From Thermohalobaculum sp039178805 (lineage in GTDB: Bacteria > Pseudomonadota > Alphaproteobacteria > Rhodobacterales > Rhodobacteraceae), in contig JBCDFC010000182.1 of assembly GCA_039178805.1 (NCBI GenBank), forward strand, positions 1 through 9,954: a DNA stretch of 9,954 nt, in the 5' to 3' direction. Of the stretch, positions 1-6,763 are shown piece after piece; positions within the stretch are counted from its first letter, which is position 1, and every line of letters starts with the position of its first letter. The notes under the pieces are model-generated. The model saw only the letters and a list, made by a program, of their open reading frames with translations. It had not been told where the DNA came from and did not search any database. The position numbers and the translations under genes are program-made.

Positions 1-613
1 CCTCCAGCATGCGCAGCACCCGCGCCGTTGCTTCGCCCGCGTCGTGCAGCACAGCCCCCGCCGTGCCCCTGGGCGTAAGATTGCCGTCGTCGTCATAGGT
101 CCGGTCGGCGTAGATCTCATAGGCTGGGCGCATGCCATGGGAGCGCGTGGCAGTGTCGAGCGCGTTGCCTGCCATCACGACCATGATGAGGTTCGGATCC
201 GCCGCCTTGACCGCCGCAACGATCGCCTCCGCCAAGCCTGCGTCCACGGCGGCCATGTTGCCGAGCGATCCGTGCGTTTTCACATGGGTTGCCGGATGAC
301 CGGCGATCTGCGCCATGCCGCAAAGCGCCGAGATCTGGTAGTGGAGCATGTTCCGCGTGGTCTCTGGACTGTCGCCGATGATGACGCGGCGCCCGAAGCC
401 CCAGAGGTCCAGGAGCCCGGGATGCGCACCGATGGCAACGCCCTTATGTTTCGCTATCCGGATGCTGCGCGCGATGACGTCCGGATCGCCGCCATGAAAG
501 CCGCATGCGAGGTTGGCGGTCGTCACAAGATCCAGCATCGCGGCATCGTCGCCCATGCTGTAGGCACCCCAGCTCTCTCCAAGATCGGCGTTGAGGTCGA
601 CGCGGTCGATCAC
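1..613 (-). CDS. pxpA: 5-oxoprolinase subunit A, LamB/YcsF family (C-terminus cut by window edge)
   Basis: This subunit of the PxpABC 5-oxoprolinase converts 5-oxoproline to glutamate with ATP in the cytoplasm. About 204 residues are visible; the family is usually near 250, so roughly the last 50 lie beyond the left edge. Visible landmarks are DLNADLGES at residues 6-14, ANLACGFHGGDP at 33-44, a GAHPG stretch at 62-66 followed by GFGRR at 72-76, HVKTHGSLGNMAA at 110-122 and YADR at 168-171. The start is GTG at 613, chosen because a CCTCC complement (GGAGG on the coding strand, 619-623) lies five bases upstream and the DLNADLGES motif begins at residue 6. The gene is divergent from pxpB, only 38 bp away. 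The usual HVKPHGALYN block is altered here at several positions, so it may be a divergent paralogue. The family assignment is firm; the exact substrate is less so. Confidence 0.9.
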   Translation of the reverse strand, partial: MIDRVDLNADLGESWGAYSMGDDAAMLDLVTTANLACGFHGGDPDVIARSIRIAKHKGVAIGAHPGLLDLWGFGRRVIIGDSPETTRNMLHYQISALCGMAQIAGHPATHVKTHGSLGNMAAVDAGLAEAIVAAVKAADPNLIMVVMAGNALDTATRSHGMRPAYEIYADRTYDDDGNLTPRGTAGAVLHDAGEATARVLRMLE

Positions 614-651
614 TGTTGCCTCCGTTCTAGGCCTGGGGGTGCAGTCTGATC

Positions 652-1425
652 ATGGTCGGCGACCCTCGCAAGCCCGACGGCAACAGTCGGATGTTCCCCG
701 CGCCCCGCATCATTGCCGTTGGCGAGGCAGCGCTGACCATAGAGTTCGGCGATGCAGTTGACGCAAGGATCAACGACGCCGTCCTAGCGCTCGACGCTGT
801 GCTGAGCGATGCGCCGCCTGAGGGTATGATCGAGGCTGTGCCGACCTACCGCGCATTGATGGTGCATTTCGACCCGCTCGTGACGGCGTTCGAAGGTTTG
901 AGGGCGCTGCTGCAACCCCTCGCCGACCAGGCGGTCGCAATGGGTGGCCAGGGCGCTGTCGGCAGATCCTGGCGGTTGCCGGTCGCATATGGTGGGCCGC
1001 ATGGGGTGGATCTGGAGATGCTCAGCGCCCGACATGGCGTGACCCCGGAGCGGCTCATCGAGCTGCATAGCGGTGCCGCCTATCGCGTCTATATGCTCGG
1101 CTTCGCACCCGGTTTCGCTTATCTCGGTGGCCTGCCTGAGTGCCTCGCGACACCACGACGTGAGGATCCGAGACTGGCGACGCCGGCGGGCACCGTGTCG
1201 ATCGGCGGCGCACAGTCGGCCGTCACCTCGATGGCCGTGCCGAGCGGGTGGCATCTGATCGGACAAACGCCGGTGCGCAGCTTCGACCCAAAGGGTGAGG
1301 CACCCTTTCTGTTCGAGCCGGGCGACCATGTGCGCTTCCAGCCGATCAGCGCGGACGCGTTCGACACCATCGCTCAGCGGGTCGCGCGCGGGGAGTTCCA
1401 GCTTCTGCCGGACGTCACGCCATGA
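652..1425 (+). CDS. pxpB: 5-oxoprolinase subunit B (KipI / allophanate hydrolase subunit 1 family)
   Basis: PxpB pairs with PxpC in the cytoplasmic 5-oxoprolinase complex; in Bacillus the homologue is KipI, a kinase inhibitor. The 257-residue product has the family features: GEAALTIEFGD near residues 24-34, the signature GFAPGFAYLGGLP at 150-162, then TPR, PAGTVSIGG at 178-186, and GWHLIGQTP at 199-207. The start is uncertain. ATG 652 has a G-run (635-639) 12 bases upstream, a long spacing. ATG 691 would give a 244-residue protein beginning closer to where relatives begin, but has no visible Shine-Dalgarno. The stop overlaps the pxpC start as ATGA, which implies translational coupling. The gene is divergent from pxpA. 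Confidence 0.92.
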   Translation: MVGDPRKPDGNSRMFPAPRIIAVGEAALTIEFGDAVDARINDAVLALDAVLSDAPPEGMIEAVPTYRALMVHFDPLVTAFEGLRALLQPLADQAVAMGGQGAVGRSWRLPVAYGGPHGVDLEMLSARHGVTPERLIELHSGAAYRVYMLGFAPGFAYLGGLPECLATPRREDPRLATPAGTVSIGGAQSAVTSMAVPSGWHLIGQTPVRSFDPKGEAPFLFEPGDHVRFQPISADAFDTIAQRVARGEFQLLPDVTP

Positions 1426-2426
1426 GTGCGCTCGTGCTTACCGATGCAGGTCCATGGGTATCGATCCAGGATCTCGGTCGCCCAGGCTTCCAGCGCTATG
1501 GCATTTCGGAGAGCGGTGCGGCGGATCCCATCTCGCTGAGGCTCGCCAATCGCGTTCTTGGCAACGGCGATGGCATGGCAGCATTTGAGATCGCAGCGCC
1601 CGGTATCGCGCTGATGGTCGAAGATCGCGGGGCGGTGTTCGCAGCTTGCGGCCCATCCTTGTCCGTCACGGTCGATAATGAGCCGGCGCCTCAGGACGCC
1701 ACACTGCGACTGGCGGCTGGATCGGCGCTGCGCGTCAGGCCCGGTCGCGGCGCTGTGTATGCATACTTGTCGGTTGCCGGGGGTTTCGCGCTTTCAACCC
1801 AGTTTGGGAGCTGCGCTTTCCACGCCCGTTCCGGCATCGGCGGTCATGGTGGCGAGCCACTCCGCTCCGGACTTCGGCTGCCGCTGCCCGATACGGTGCC
1901 CGAACCGGCCAGGATGGCGATCGGCGCTCCGCCATATGATGCCGGTCCCATCCGGGTCGTGCGCGGTCCTCAGGCGGATCATCTGACGGCCGAGGCCCTT
2001 GCCCGCTTCTTCGTGAGCGCTTGGCAGGTCGATCCCCGCTCGGATCGGATGGGGGTCAGGCTAACCGGTCACGATCTCGCGCATTCCGCCAAAGGACCCG
2101 ACACGATCTCAGACGGTGTCGCGCTCGGCAGCCTGCAGCTTCCAGGCAACGGTCAACCCATCGTCCTCGGCCCGGATCGGCAGACGACTGGCGGCTATCC
2201 GAAGTTCGGCGTCATCGCGCGGGCAGATCTGCCGAGGTTCTTCCAGACCCCGCCGGGTGCGTCCCTGCGCTTCACCGAGATCTCGCGCGAAGGCGCGGTC
2301 GCAGCGCTTGCTGCGCAGCATCGCCAGCTCAAAGCCCTTCGTGCGATGCGCGTGGCTGGCGACCTCGATGCGGAGCGGCTGCTCTCGCTCAACCTCATCG
2401 ATGGTGTCTACGGCCCGGGGACGTGA
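1422..2426 (+). CDS. pxpC: 5-oxoprolinase subunit C (KipA / allophanate hydrolase subunit 2 family)
   Basis: PxpC is the larger partner of PxpB and belongs to the family often annotated as biotin-dependent carboxyltransferase. The protein has 334 residues, a normal length. It shows IQDLGRPGFQRYG at residues 15-27 followed by SGAAD, YLSVAGGF at 115-122, SDRMGVRLTG at 207-216, and the long conserved block at 230-265 that contains DGVALGSLQLPGNGQP and ends KFGVI. The start is the ATG inside the ATGA overlap with pxpB, so the two are almost certainly cotranscribed and coupled. The gene ends 27 bp from the convergent hslU stop. No missing domain or frameshift is visible. Confidence 0.93.
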   Translation: MSALVLTDAGPWVSIQDLGRPGFQRYGISESGAADPISLRLANRVLGNGDGMAAFEIAAPGIALMVEDRGAVFAACGPSLSVTVDNEPAPQDATLRLAAGSALRVRPGRGAVYAYLSVAGGFALSTQFGSCAFHARSGIGGHGGEPLRSGLRLPLPDTVPEPARMAIGAPPYDAGPIRVVRGPQADHLTAEALARFFVSAWQVDPRSDRMGVRLTGHDLAHSAKGPDTISDGVALGSLQLPGNGQPIVLGPDRQTTGGYPKFGVIARADLPRFFQTPPGASLRFTEISREGAVAALAAQHRQLKALRAMRVAGDLDAERLLSLNLIDGVYGPGT

Positions 2427-2442
2427 TGTCGATCTCTGGTGT

Positions 2443-2461
2443 TCCTTTGGTCCTCAAAGGA
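2443..2461. terminator. Short symmetric hairpin between convergent pxpC and hslU
   Basis: TCCTTTG (2443-2449) pairs with CAAAGGA (2455-2461) around a five-base loop. The hairpin starts 17 bases after the pxpC stop, and its right arm covers the last codons and stop of hslU. There is no clear T-tract on either strand, so bidirectional termination is only inferred from its place between two converging genes 27 bp apart. Confidence 0.35.
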
Positions 2462-3752
2462 CATAGCGACGCAGATCCGAGGATTTGGAGAGGTCGGCGA
2501 GCTGCGTCTCGACCATCGCGTTGTCGACGGTGACGGCCTCGCCGGACCGATCCGGGGCCGTAAAGCTCAACTCTTCGAGCACGCGTTCGAGCACGGTATG
2601 CAAGCGCCGCGCACCGATGTTCTCGACCTCCGCATTCACCTCCGCTGCGATCCTCGCAAGGGCTGCGACGCCATCATCGGCGAAATCGAGCGTGACCCCT
2701 TCCGCCTGCATCAGCGCTGCGTATTGCCGGGTCAGCGCGAAGTCGGTGTCGGTCAGGATCGCTCGGAAATCGGCCTCGGTAAGCGGCTGAAGCTCGACCC
2801 GGATCGGCAGCCGCCCCTGCAGCTCGGGCAGAAGATCCGATGGCTTGGCGATATGGAAGGCGCCGGATGCGATGAAGAGGATATGGTCCGTCTTCACGGA
2901 ACCATGCTTGGTGCTGACGGTCGTACCCTCGATCAACGGCAGAAGATCGCGCTGCACGCCCTCCCGGCTGACATCCGCACCGCGCCGATCGCCCGTCGCC
3001 ACTTTGTCGATCTCATCGACGAAAACGATGCCGTTCTGCTCGACGAGAGCGATGGCATCCTTTGTGATCTGCTCCTGATCGATCAGCTTGTCCGCCTCTT
3101 CGGCGATCAGCACTTCGTAGCTTTCCAAAACCGTCATGCGCCGGCGCTTGGTACGGCCCGAGAACGCCTTGCCGAAGATGTCGCCGAGGCTCGCCATGCC
3201 GCCCTGGGGCATGCCGGGGATCTCCAGCATCTGCATCGGGTTCGAGGTGTCGGCGACATCGAGCTCGATCATCGTGTCGTCGAGCTTGTTGTCCCGTAGC
3301 TTCTGCCGGAACGAGTTGCGCGTGGCCTCGCCCGCATGCTCCCCGACAAGCGCCTGCAGGACCCGATCTTCGGCAGCCTTATGCGCGGTCGCCTTCAACT
3401 CCTCGCGCTTGGCTTCGCGCGCCATGACAATGGCGGTTTCCACGAGGTCGCGCACGATTTGTTCCACATCGCGGCCGACATAGCCGACCTCGGTGAATTT
3501 CGTCGCCTCGACCTTCAGGAACGGCGCGTTGGCAAGCTTCGCCAGCCGGCGCGAGATCTCGGTCTTGCCAACACCGGTTGGCCCGATCATGAGGATGTTT
3601 TTCGGGCTAACCTCGTCACGCATCCCAGGCTCAAGCTGCTGACGGCGCCAGCGGTTGCGGAGCGCGATGGCAACCGCGCGCTTGGCGGCGCGCTGCCCGA
3701 TGATGAAGCGGTCGAGCTCTGAAACGATCTCACGCGGGGTGAGCTCTGACAT
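2454..3752 (-). CDS. hslU: HslU, ATPase/unfoldase subunit of the HslVU protease
   Basis: HslU is the AAA+ hexamer that unfolds substrates and feeds them to the HslV peptidase. The product is 432 residues, the usual size in this class. Visible motifs are Walker A GPTGVGKT at 57-64, the pore loop GYVG at 90-93, a long charged I-domain at about 110-230, Walker B VFVDEID at 243-249, GRLPIRVEL at 313-321, sensor-2 IGARRLHTVLE at 379-389, and a C-terminal DLRRYVL tail of the kind that docks into HslV. The start is ATG 3752. The frame stays open upstream to 3878, but the family N-terminus (SELTPREIV) begins here and GGAGG sits five bases upstream. The partner hslV lies 1.4 kb upstream, separated by a membrane-protein gene, an uncommon arrangement. 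Confidence 0.97.
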   Translation of the reverse strand: MSELTPREIVSELDRFIIGQRAAKRAVAIALRNRWRRQQLEPGMRDEVSPKNILMIGPTGVGKTEISRRLAKLANAPFLKVEATKFTEVGYVGRDVEQIVRDLVETAIVMAREAKREELKATAHKAAEDRVLQALVGEHAGEATRNSFRQKLRDNKLDDTMIELDVADTSNPMQMLEIPGMPQGGMASLGDIFGKAFSGRTKRRRMTVLESYEVLIAEEADKLIDQEQITKDAIALVEQNGIVFVDEIDKVATGDRRGADVSREGVQRDLLPLIEGTTVSTKHGSVKTDHILFIASGAFHIAKPSDLLPELQGRLPIRVELQPLTEADFRAILTDTDFALTRQYAALMQAEGVTLDFADDGVAALARIAAEVNAEVENIGARRLHTVLERVLEELSFTAPDRSGEAVTVDNAMVETQLADLSKSSDLRRYVL

Positions 3753-4030
3753 GGGAACCTCCGATAGCGTTCCGCGCAGATAATCGCCCACGGTAAGAGA
3801 CACCAGACCCAAAGGGAGAGCGAAGGCGCATCGGATCAGGTGTAGCTCCGCGCCCACCCACGTCAGGATGGCCACCATTTCCTTAAGTTACGGCGAACGC
3901 TGCGCTGCATTTTGGCGCAACATGCGAGGCGATGCTGGCAAGTTCGTTGACGATTTCTTCGGGCGACTCACCCCACCATGTCGTGGGCGGGCGCGGCCGC
4001 AGACGCAGTGAACTCGGTGACGTCCGGTAC
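3753..4030. other. 278-bp gap between the membrane-protein gene and hslU
   Basis: No convincing gene was found. On the minus strand the hslU frame remains open back to 3878, but the added peptide has no family features. Apart from the hslU ribosome binding site, only a weak 5-bp-stem hairpin near 3972-3987 was noticed. The gap is large enough to hold a separate hslU promoter or a long leader, but no clear -35/-10 pair could be picked out by eye. Confidence 0.5.
3758..3762 (-). promoter_or_regulatory. Ribosome binding site that fixes the hslU start
   Basis: GGAGG on the minus strand, five bases before ATG 3752. It decides against the in-frame upstream ATG at 3878, which would add 42 residues with no resemblance to HslU. 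Confidence 0.8.
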
Positions 4031-5143
4031 TCAGATGCTCGAAAGGTCCTTCGGCGGTGGCCAAATCTGGCGTTCCGGCCAGTTTCGTTGGATATGCCGC
4101 GGCTGCATCGTCCAGCCGATCGGCACGAAGAAGCGTTGGCGGGCGTAGCCCCAAAGCACCATGCCGAAGGCGACGACGGCCGTGATGCCCCAGGCAAGTT
4201 CCACAATCGTCATCACGAAGCCCGCCTGATAAACGACGTTCACGACGAGCGGGCGCGCCATGGCGAGCCATGCGGCAACCAGAACCGGCAGCCGGTCGAT
4301 GCGCATAGCCCAGAGAAAGCTGATGACGAAGAGCAGGACGAGGGCCACGATATCGATGCCGTTCGGGAGCGCCGCTGCCAGTCGCCCGGCGATCAGCGCG
4401 ACGATGGCCGTGCTGATGATATGCAGTGGCCGCGCCGCCTGCAGCCCGAACCAGTCGGAATAGAGATCGAGCTGGCGTGCCTTGATCATACCGAGCACCG
4501 CCAGCGTGCCGAAGAAGGCCATGCTCCAGGGCTGATCGATGAAGGCTGCGAGGAAGCCACGCGGGCTGAAGCCCTCGATCTGCCCCCAGTTCTCCGCTTT
4601 CGAGCCTTTGAAGAACAGGAAGAGCGTGATGACCGAGAACGTCACGATGGGTGAGATGAGACCCGCCAGGCGGAAGCGATAGGCGTAGATCAGCATGCCC
4701 ACCGTCGTGCCGCCATAGATCACGGTGATGTATTCGAGGCCCGGCAGCGCTCGGAGTTCCGGCGTCGACAGCGAGAAGGCCAGTGCGAAGGAGGCGGGCC
4801 CCAAGAGGCCCAGCATCGAGCCCGGCCAGACCATCCCGCGCCGACGCACGAGCCATTCCGCCATGATCCAGGTGACAAGACCTGCCAGCACCATGAACGG
4901 GATCGGCGTCGTCGTTCGCCCCACATCGATGCCGGCATAGGCAAAGGTCATCCCCGCATAGCCGATCCAGCCGAAGAAGATGATGTTGACCCAGAAGACC
5001 TCGAGTTTCTTGTTACGCTGCGGCTCGCCCACGGGATCCGCGAGCGCCAAGTCGCGCCCATAGATCAGCTCCTTGCCGAGAAGACGCTCGAGCGCATGAC
5101 CCAGCAGCCCGCCCGGCGGCACGCGGCCTGTCATATCCGTCAT
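4031..5143 (-). CDS. Polytopic membrane protein of unknown function, coupled to hslV
   Basis: The family is not recognised. The 370-residue protein has a soluble N-terminus of about 45 residues (GKELIYGRDLALADP near 23-37), then about nine or ten hydrophobic segments, roughly at 50-72, 78-97, 105-126, 138-157, 159-178, 206-222, 240-258, 262-280, 285-305 and 307-333. The tail is basic and proline/tryptophan-rich, ending near WPPPKDLSSI. There is no signal peptide and no obvious catalytic or transporter signature. Its ATG overlaps the hslV stop by four bases (ATGA), so it is cotranscribed and probably translationally coupled with the peptidase subunit. A 278-bp gap separates it from hslU. The operon position suggests a link to envelope proteostasis, but that is inference. 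Longer or equal-length frames on both strands here are shadows: this frame alone gives clean membrane segments. Confidence 0.85.
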   Translation of the reverse strand: MTDMTGRVPPGGLLGHALERLLGKELIYGRDLALADPVGEPQRNKKLEVFWVNIIFFGWIGYAGMTFAYAGIDVGRTTTPIPFMVLAGLVTWIMAEWLVRRRGMVWPGSMLGLLGPASFALAFSLSTPELRALPGLEYITVIYGGTTVGMLIYAYRFRLAGLISPIVTFSVITLFLFFKGSKAENWGQIEGFSPRGFLAAFIDQPWSMAFFGTLAVLGMIKARQLDLYSDWFGLQAARPLHIISTAIVALIAGRLAAALPNGIDIVALVLLFVISFLWAMRIDRLPVLVAAWLAMARPLVVNVVYQAGFVMTIVELAWGITAVVAFGMVLWGYARQRFFVPIGWTMQPRHIQRNWPERQIWPPPKDLSSI

Positions 5144-5694
5144 GCGTCGATGACCTCAACCACGGCGTTGCCGTTCGTGTAGACGCAGATCTCGGCCGCG
5201 ACGCTCAGCGCGCGGCGGGCGATCGCCTCCGCGTCCATGTCACTGTCCGAGAGGGCGCGCGCCGCGGCCAGCGCGTACATGCCGCCCGAGCCGATCGCGC
5301 AGACCCCGCCATCGGGCTCCATCACATCGCCATTGCCGGTCACGACCAACAGCGTCGCCCCATCGGTCACGATCAGCATCGCTTCGAGGTTGCGGAGCAT
5401 CTTGTCCGTGCGCCACTCTTTGGCGAGCTCGACCGCTGCGCGGAGAAGCTGCCCCGGCGCCGCCTCGAGCTTGGCCTCCAGCTTCTCGAGCAGCGTGAAC
5501 GCGTCGGCCGTCGCGCCCGCGAAGCCTGCAACCACGTCCTGACCCCCGGGGCTCAACCGGCGAACCTTGGTCGCGGTGCCTTTGATCACGGTCTGGCCGA
5601 GGCTCACTTGCCCGTCGCCCGCCACCGCCACGCGGCCGTCCTTCTTGACGGCCACGATCGTGGTGCCGTGCCAACGGATTGCGCTGTCGGTCAT
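5140..5694 (-). CDS. hslV: HslV, peptidase subunit of the HslVU protease
   Basis: HslV is the proteasome-like threonine peptidase that forms a dodecamer with HslU in the cytoplasm. The precursor is 184 residues. A ten-residue propeptide precedes TTIVAVKK, so the catalytic N-terminal threonine after processing is Thr11. GDGQV at 26-30, the active-site lysine in KVRRL (Lys43, mature Lys33), the AIGSGGMYALAAA block at 133-145 and AEICVYTN at 167-174 all match the family. The start at ATG 5694 has a GGGGGAG ribosome site six bases upstream (5701-5707). The gene is divergent from hisB across 125 bp and overlaps the downstream membrane-protein gene by four bases. All key residues are present. Confidence 0.97.
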   Translation of the reverse strand: MTDSAIRWHGTTIVAVKKDGRVAVAGDGQVSLGQTVIKGTATKVRRLSPGGQDVVAGFAGATADAFTLLEKLEAKLEAAPGQLLRAAVELAKEWRTDKMLRNLEAMLIVTDGATLLVVTGNGDVMEPDGGVCAIGSGGMYALAAARALSDSDMDAEAIARRALSVAAEICVYTNGNAVVEVIDA

Positions 5695-5729
5695 GGCAAT
5701 CTCCCCCGATCTTGCCCCGAACTCGTCCA

Positions 5730-5743
5730 GGCGCGAACGCGCC
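5730..5743. repeat. GC-rich inverted repeat in the hslV/hisB intergenic region
   Basis: GGCGCG and CGCGCC flank an AA centre. On the hslV side the repeat lies 36 bases before the ATG and would fold in the hslV leader; on the hisB side it lies well upstream. An operator or leader hairpin is possible, but a chance GC-rich palindrome cannot be excluded. Confidence 0.35.
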
Positions 5744-5808
5744 GTTCCTTTGAGAAGCTGTATCTGGTCCCCCGAGTTTCAAAAGCCTATAGCACCATGG
5801 CGATTTCG

Positions 5809-5814
5809 AGGAGG
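5809..5814 (+). promoter_or_regulatory. Strong ribosome binding site of hisB
   Basis: AGGAGG, five bases before ATG 5820, within a purine-rich GAGGAGG run. It fixes the hisB start; the ATG at 5797 is out of frame. Confidence 0.8.
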
Positions 5815-5819
5815 AGGCG

Positions 5820-6407
5820 ATGCGCCGCGCAAAGCTCACCCGCAAGACGGCCGAGACCGAGGTTGAGGTCGAGATCGATCTGGACGGTACAGGCCAATGC
5901 GACTGTGCCACGGGGATCGGCTTTTTCGACCATATGCTGGATCAGATCGCGCGGCACGGCCTGCTCGATCTCACGATCCGCGCCAAGGGCGATCTGCATA
6001 TCGACGACCACCACACCGTCGAGGATACGGGCATCGTGCTCGGCCAGGCGCTGGCCGAGGCGCTGGGCGACAAGAAAGGCATCCGGCGTTACGGCGACTG
6101 TCTGCTACCGATGGACGAAGCGCTGGTGCGAGCGGCGCTCGATCTTTCGGGCAGGCCATTTCTCGTCTGGGATCTGCCGCTCGCCACACCCAAGATCGGG
6201 ACCTTCGACACCGAACTCGTGCGCGAATTCTTCACTGCCTTCGCCATGAATGCGCGGATGACGCTGCATGTGAGCAGGCTCGCCGGCGAGAACAGCCACC
6301 ATGTCGCGGAGGCCGCGTTCAAATCGGTGGCACGGGCATTGCGTGATGCGGTCGAGCCCGATCCGAGGCGCGCCGGGGCCCTGCCGAGCACGAAGGGAAT
6401 GCTGTGA
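5820..6407 (+). CDS. hisB: Imidazoleglycerol-phosphate dehydratase
   Basis: This enzyme dehydrates imidazoleglycerol phosphate to imidazoleacetol phosphate in histidine biosynthesis. The 195-residue protein is the monofunctional dehydratase without a fused phosphatase. Metal-binding and catalytic motifs are intact: FFDHML at 35-40 with His38, His46, DDHHTVEDTG at 62-71, MDEA at 98-101, ENSHHVAEAAFKS at 157-169 and the terminal PSTKG at 189-193. The start has a strong ribosome site. The TGA stop shares its last base with the ATG of the downstream membrane gene, so the three genes hisB, DUF2628-like and hisH form a coupled operon. Divergent from hslV. Confidence 0.97.
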   Translation: MRRAKLTRKTAETEVEVEIDLDGTGQCDCATGIGFFDHMLDQIARHGLLDLTIRAKGDLHIDDHHTVEDTGIVLGQALAEALGDKKGIRRYGDCLLPMDEALVRAALDLSGRPFLVWDLPLATPKIGTFDTELVREFFTAFAMNARMTLHVSRLAGENSHHVAEAAFKSVARALRDAVEPDPRRAGALPSTKGML

Positions 6408-6763
6408 TGGAGACCGAACTCTACACCATCCACTCTCGGAGCGATGGTCTCTCCAGCGATGTGCGGGTCGTGGGCGACGGTCGACATCCGCTTTCCGTCA
6501 TTCCCCCACTCTGGGCCGTATGGCGGGGGCTCTGGATCGTGCTGCTACTGCAAGCCGCCGTGCTGGTACTCGTCCTCTTCACGGTGCCCATTGCGTTCGG
6601 GACAGCTTTCGTCGGCCTCGTGGTCCTTACGCTTCTGGAAGGCCCGACTTTCGAGCGGGTCGAGCTGCGTCTCCGCGGATGGCGTGAGATCGCTGTGGCC
6701 GAGGCCCGGTCGGAGGAGGGCGCGGAGGAGGCGTACCGTACCGGCAAGGCAGTCATGACGTGA
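6407..6763 (+). CDS. Small DUF2628-like membrane protein between hisB and hisH
   Basis: The product is 118 residues with one long hydrophobic stretch (about 41-78) that probably forms two membrane passes, preceded by a soluble N-terminus and followed by a charged tail rich in Glu and Arg. The block VVGDGRHPLSVIPPLWAVWR at 21-40, leading into LW and the hydrophobic segment, resembles DUF2628 proteins, whose function is unknown. GTG 6404 could start it three bases earlier, but ATG 6407 with GAAGGGA eight bases upstream is preferred. It overlaps hisB by one base and hisH by four (GTGA), so it is tied to histidine operon expression. A catalytic histidine role is unlikely. Recognition as DUF2628 is from memory of the motif and moderate in confidence. 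Confidence 0.8.
   Translation: METELYTIHSRSDGLSSDVRVVGDGRHPLSVIPPLWAVWRGLWIVLLLQAAVLVLVLFTVPIAFGTAFVGLVVLTLLEGPTFERVELRLRGWREIAVAEARSEEGAEEAYRTGKAVMT

Noticed and set aside
44..649. 201-codon plus-strand frame at the left edge
   Set aside because: The opposite strand encodes a well-recognised PxpA with its family motifs, so this is its antisense shadow.
2439..3299. 286-codon plus-strand frame opposite hslU
   Set aside because: Antisense shadow of a clear HslU; the composition is unlike a folded protein and there is no ribosome site.
3753..3878. 42-residue N-terminal extension of HslU from ATG 3878
   Set aside because: The family N-terminus begins at 3752, where a GGAGG site is well placed; the extension has no family resemblance.
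3888..4856. 322-codon minus-strand and 240-codon plus-strand (3932-4654) frames in the membrane-protein region
   Set aside because: The 370-residue frame gives clean hydrophobic segments and couples to hslV; the others are low-complexity shadows rich in Arg, His and Ala.
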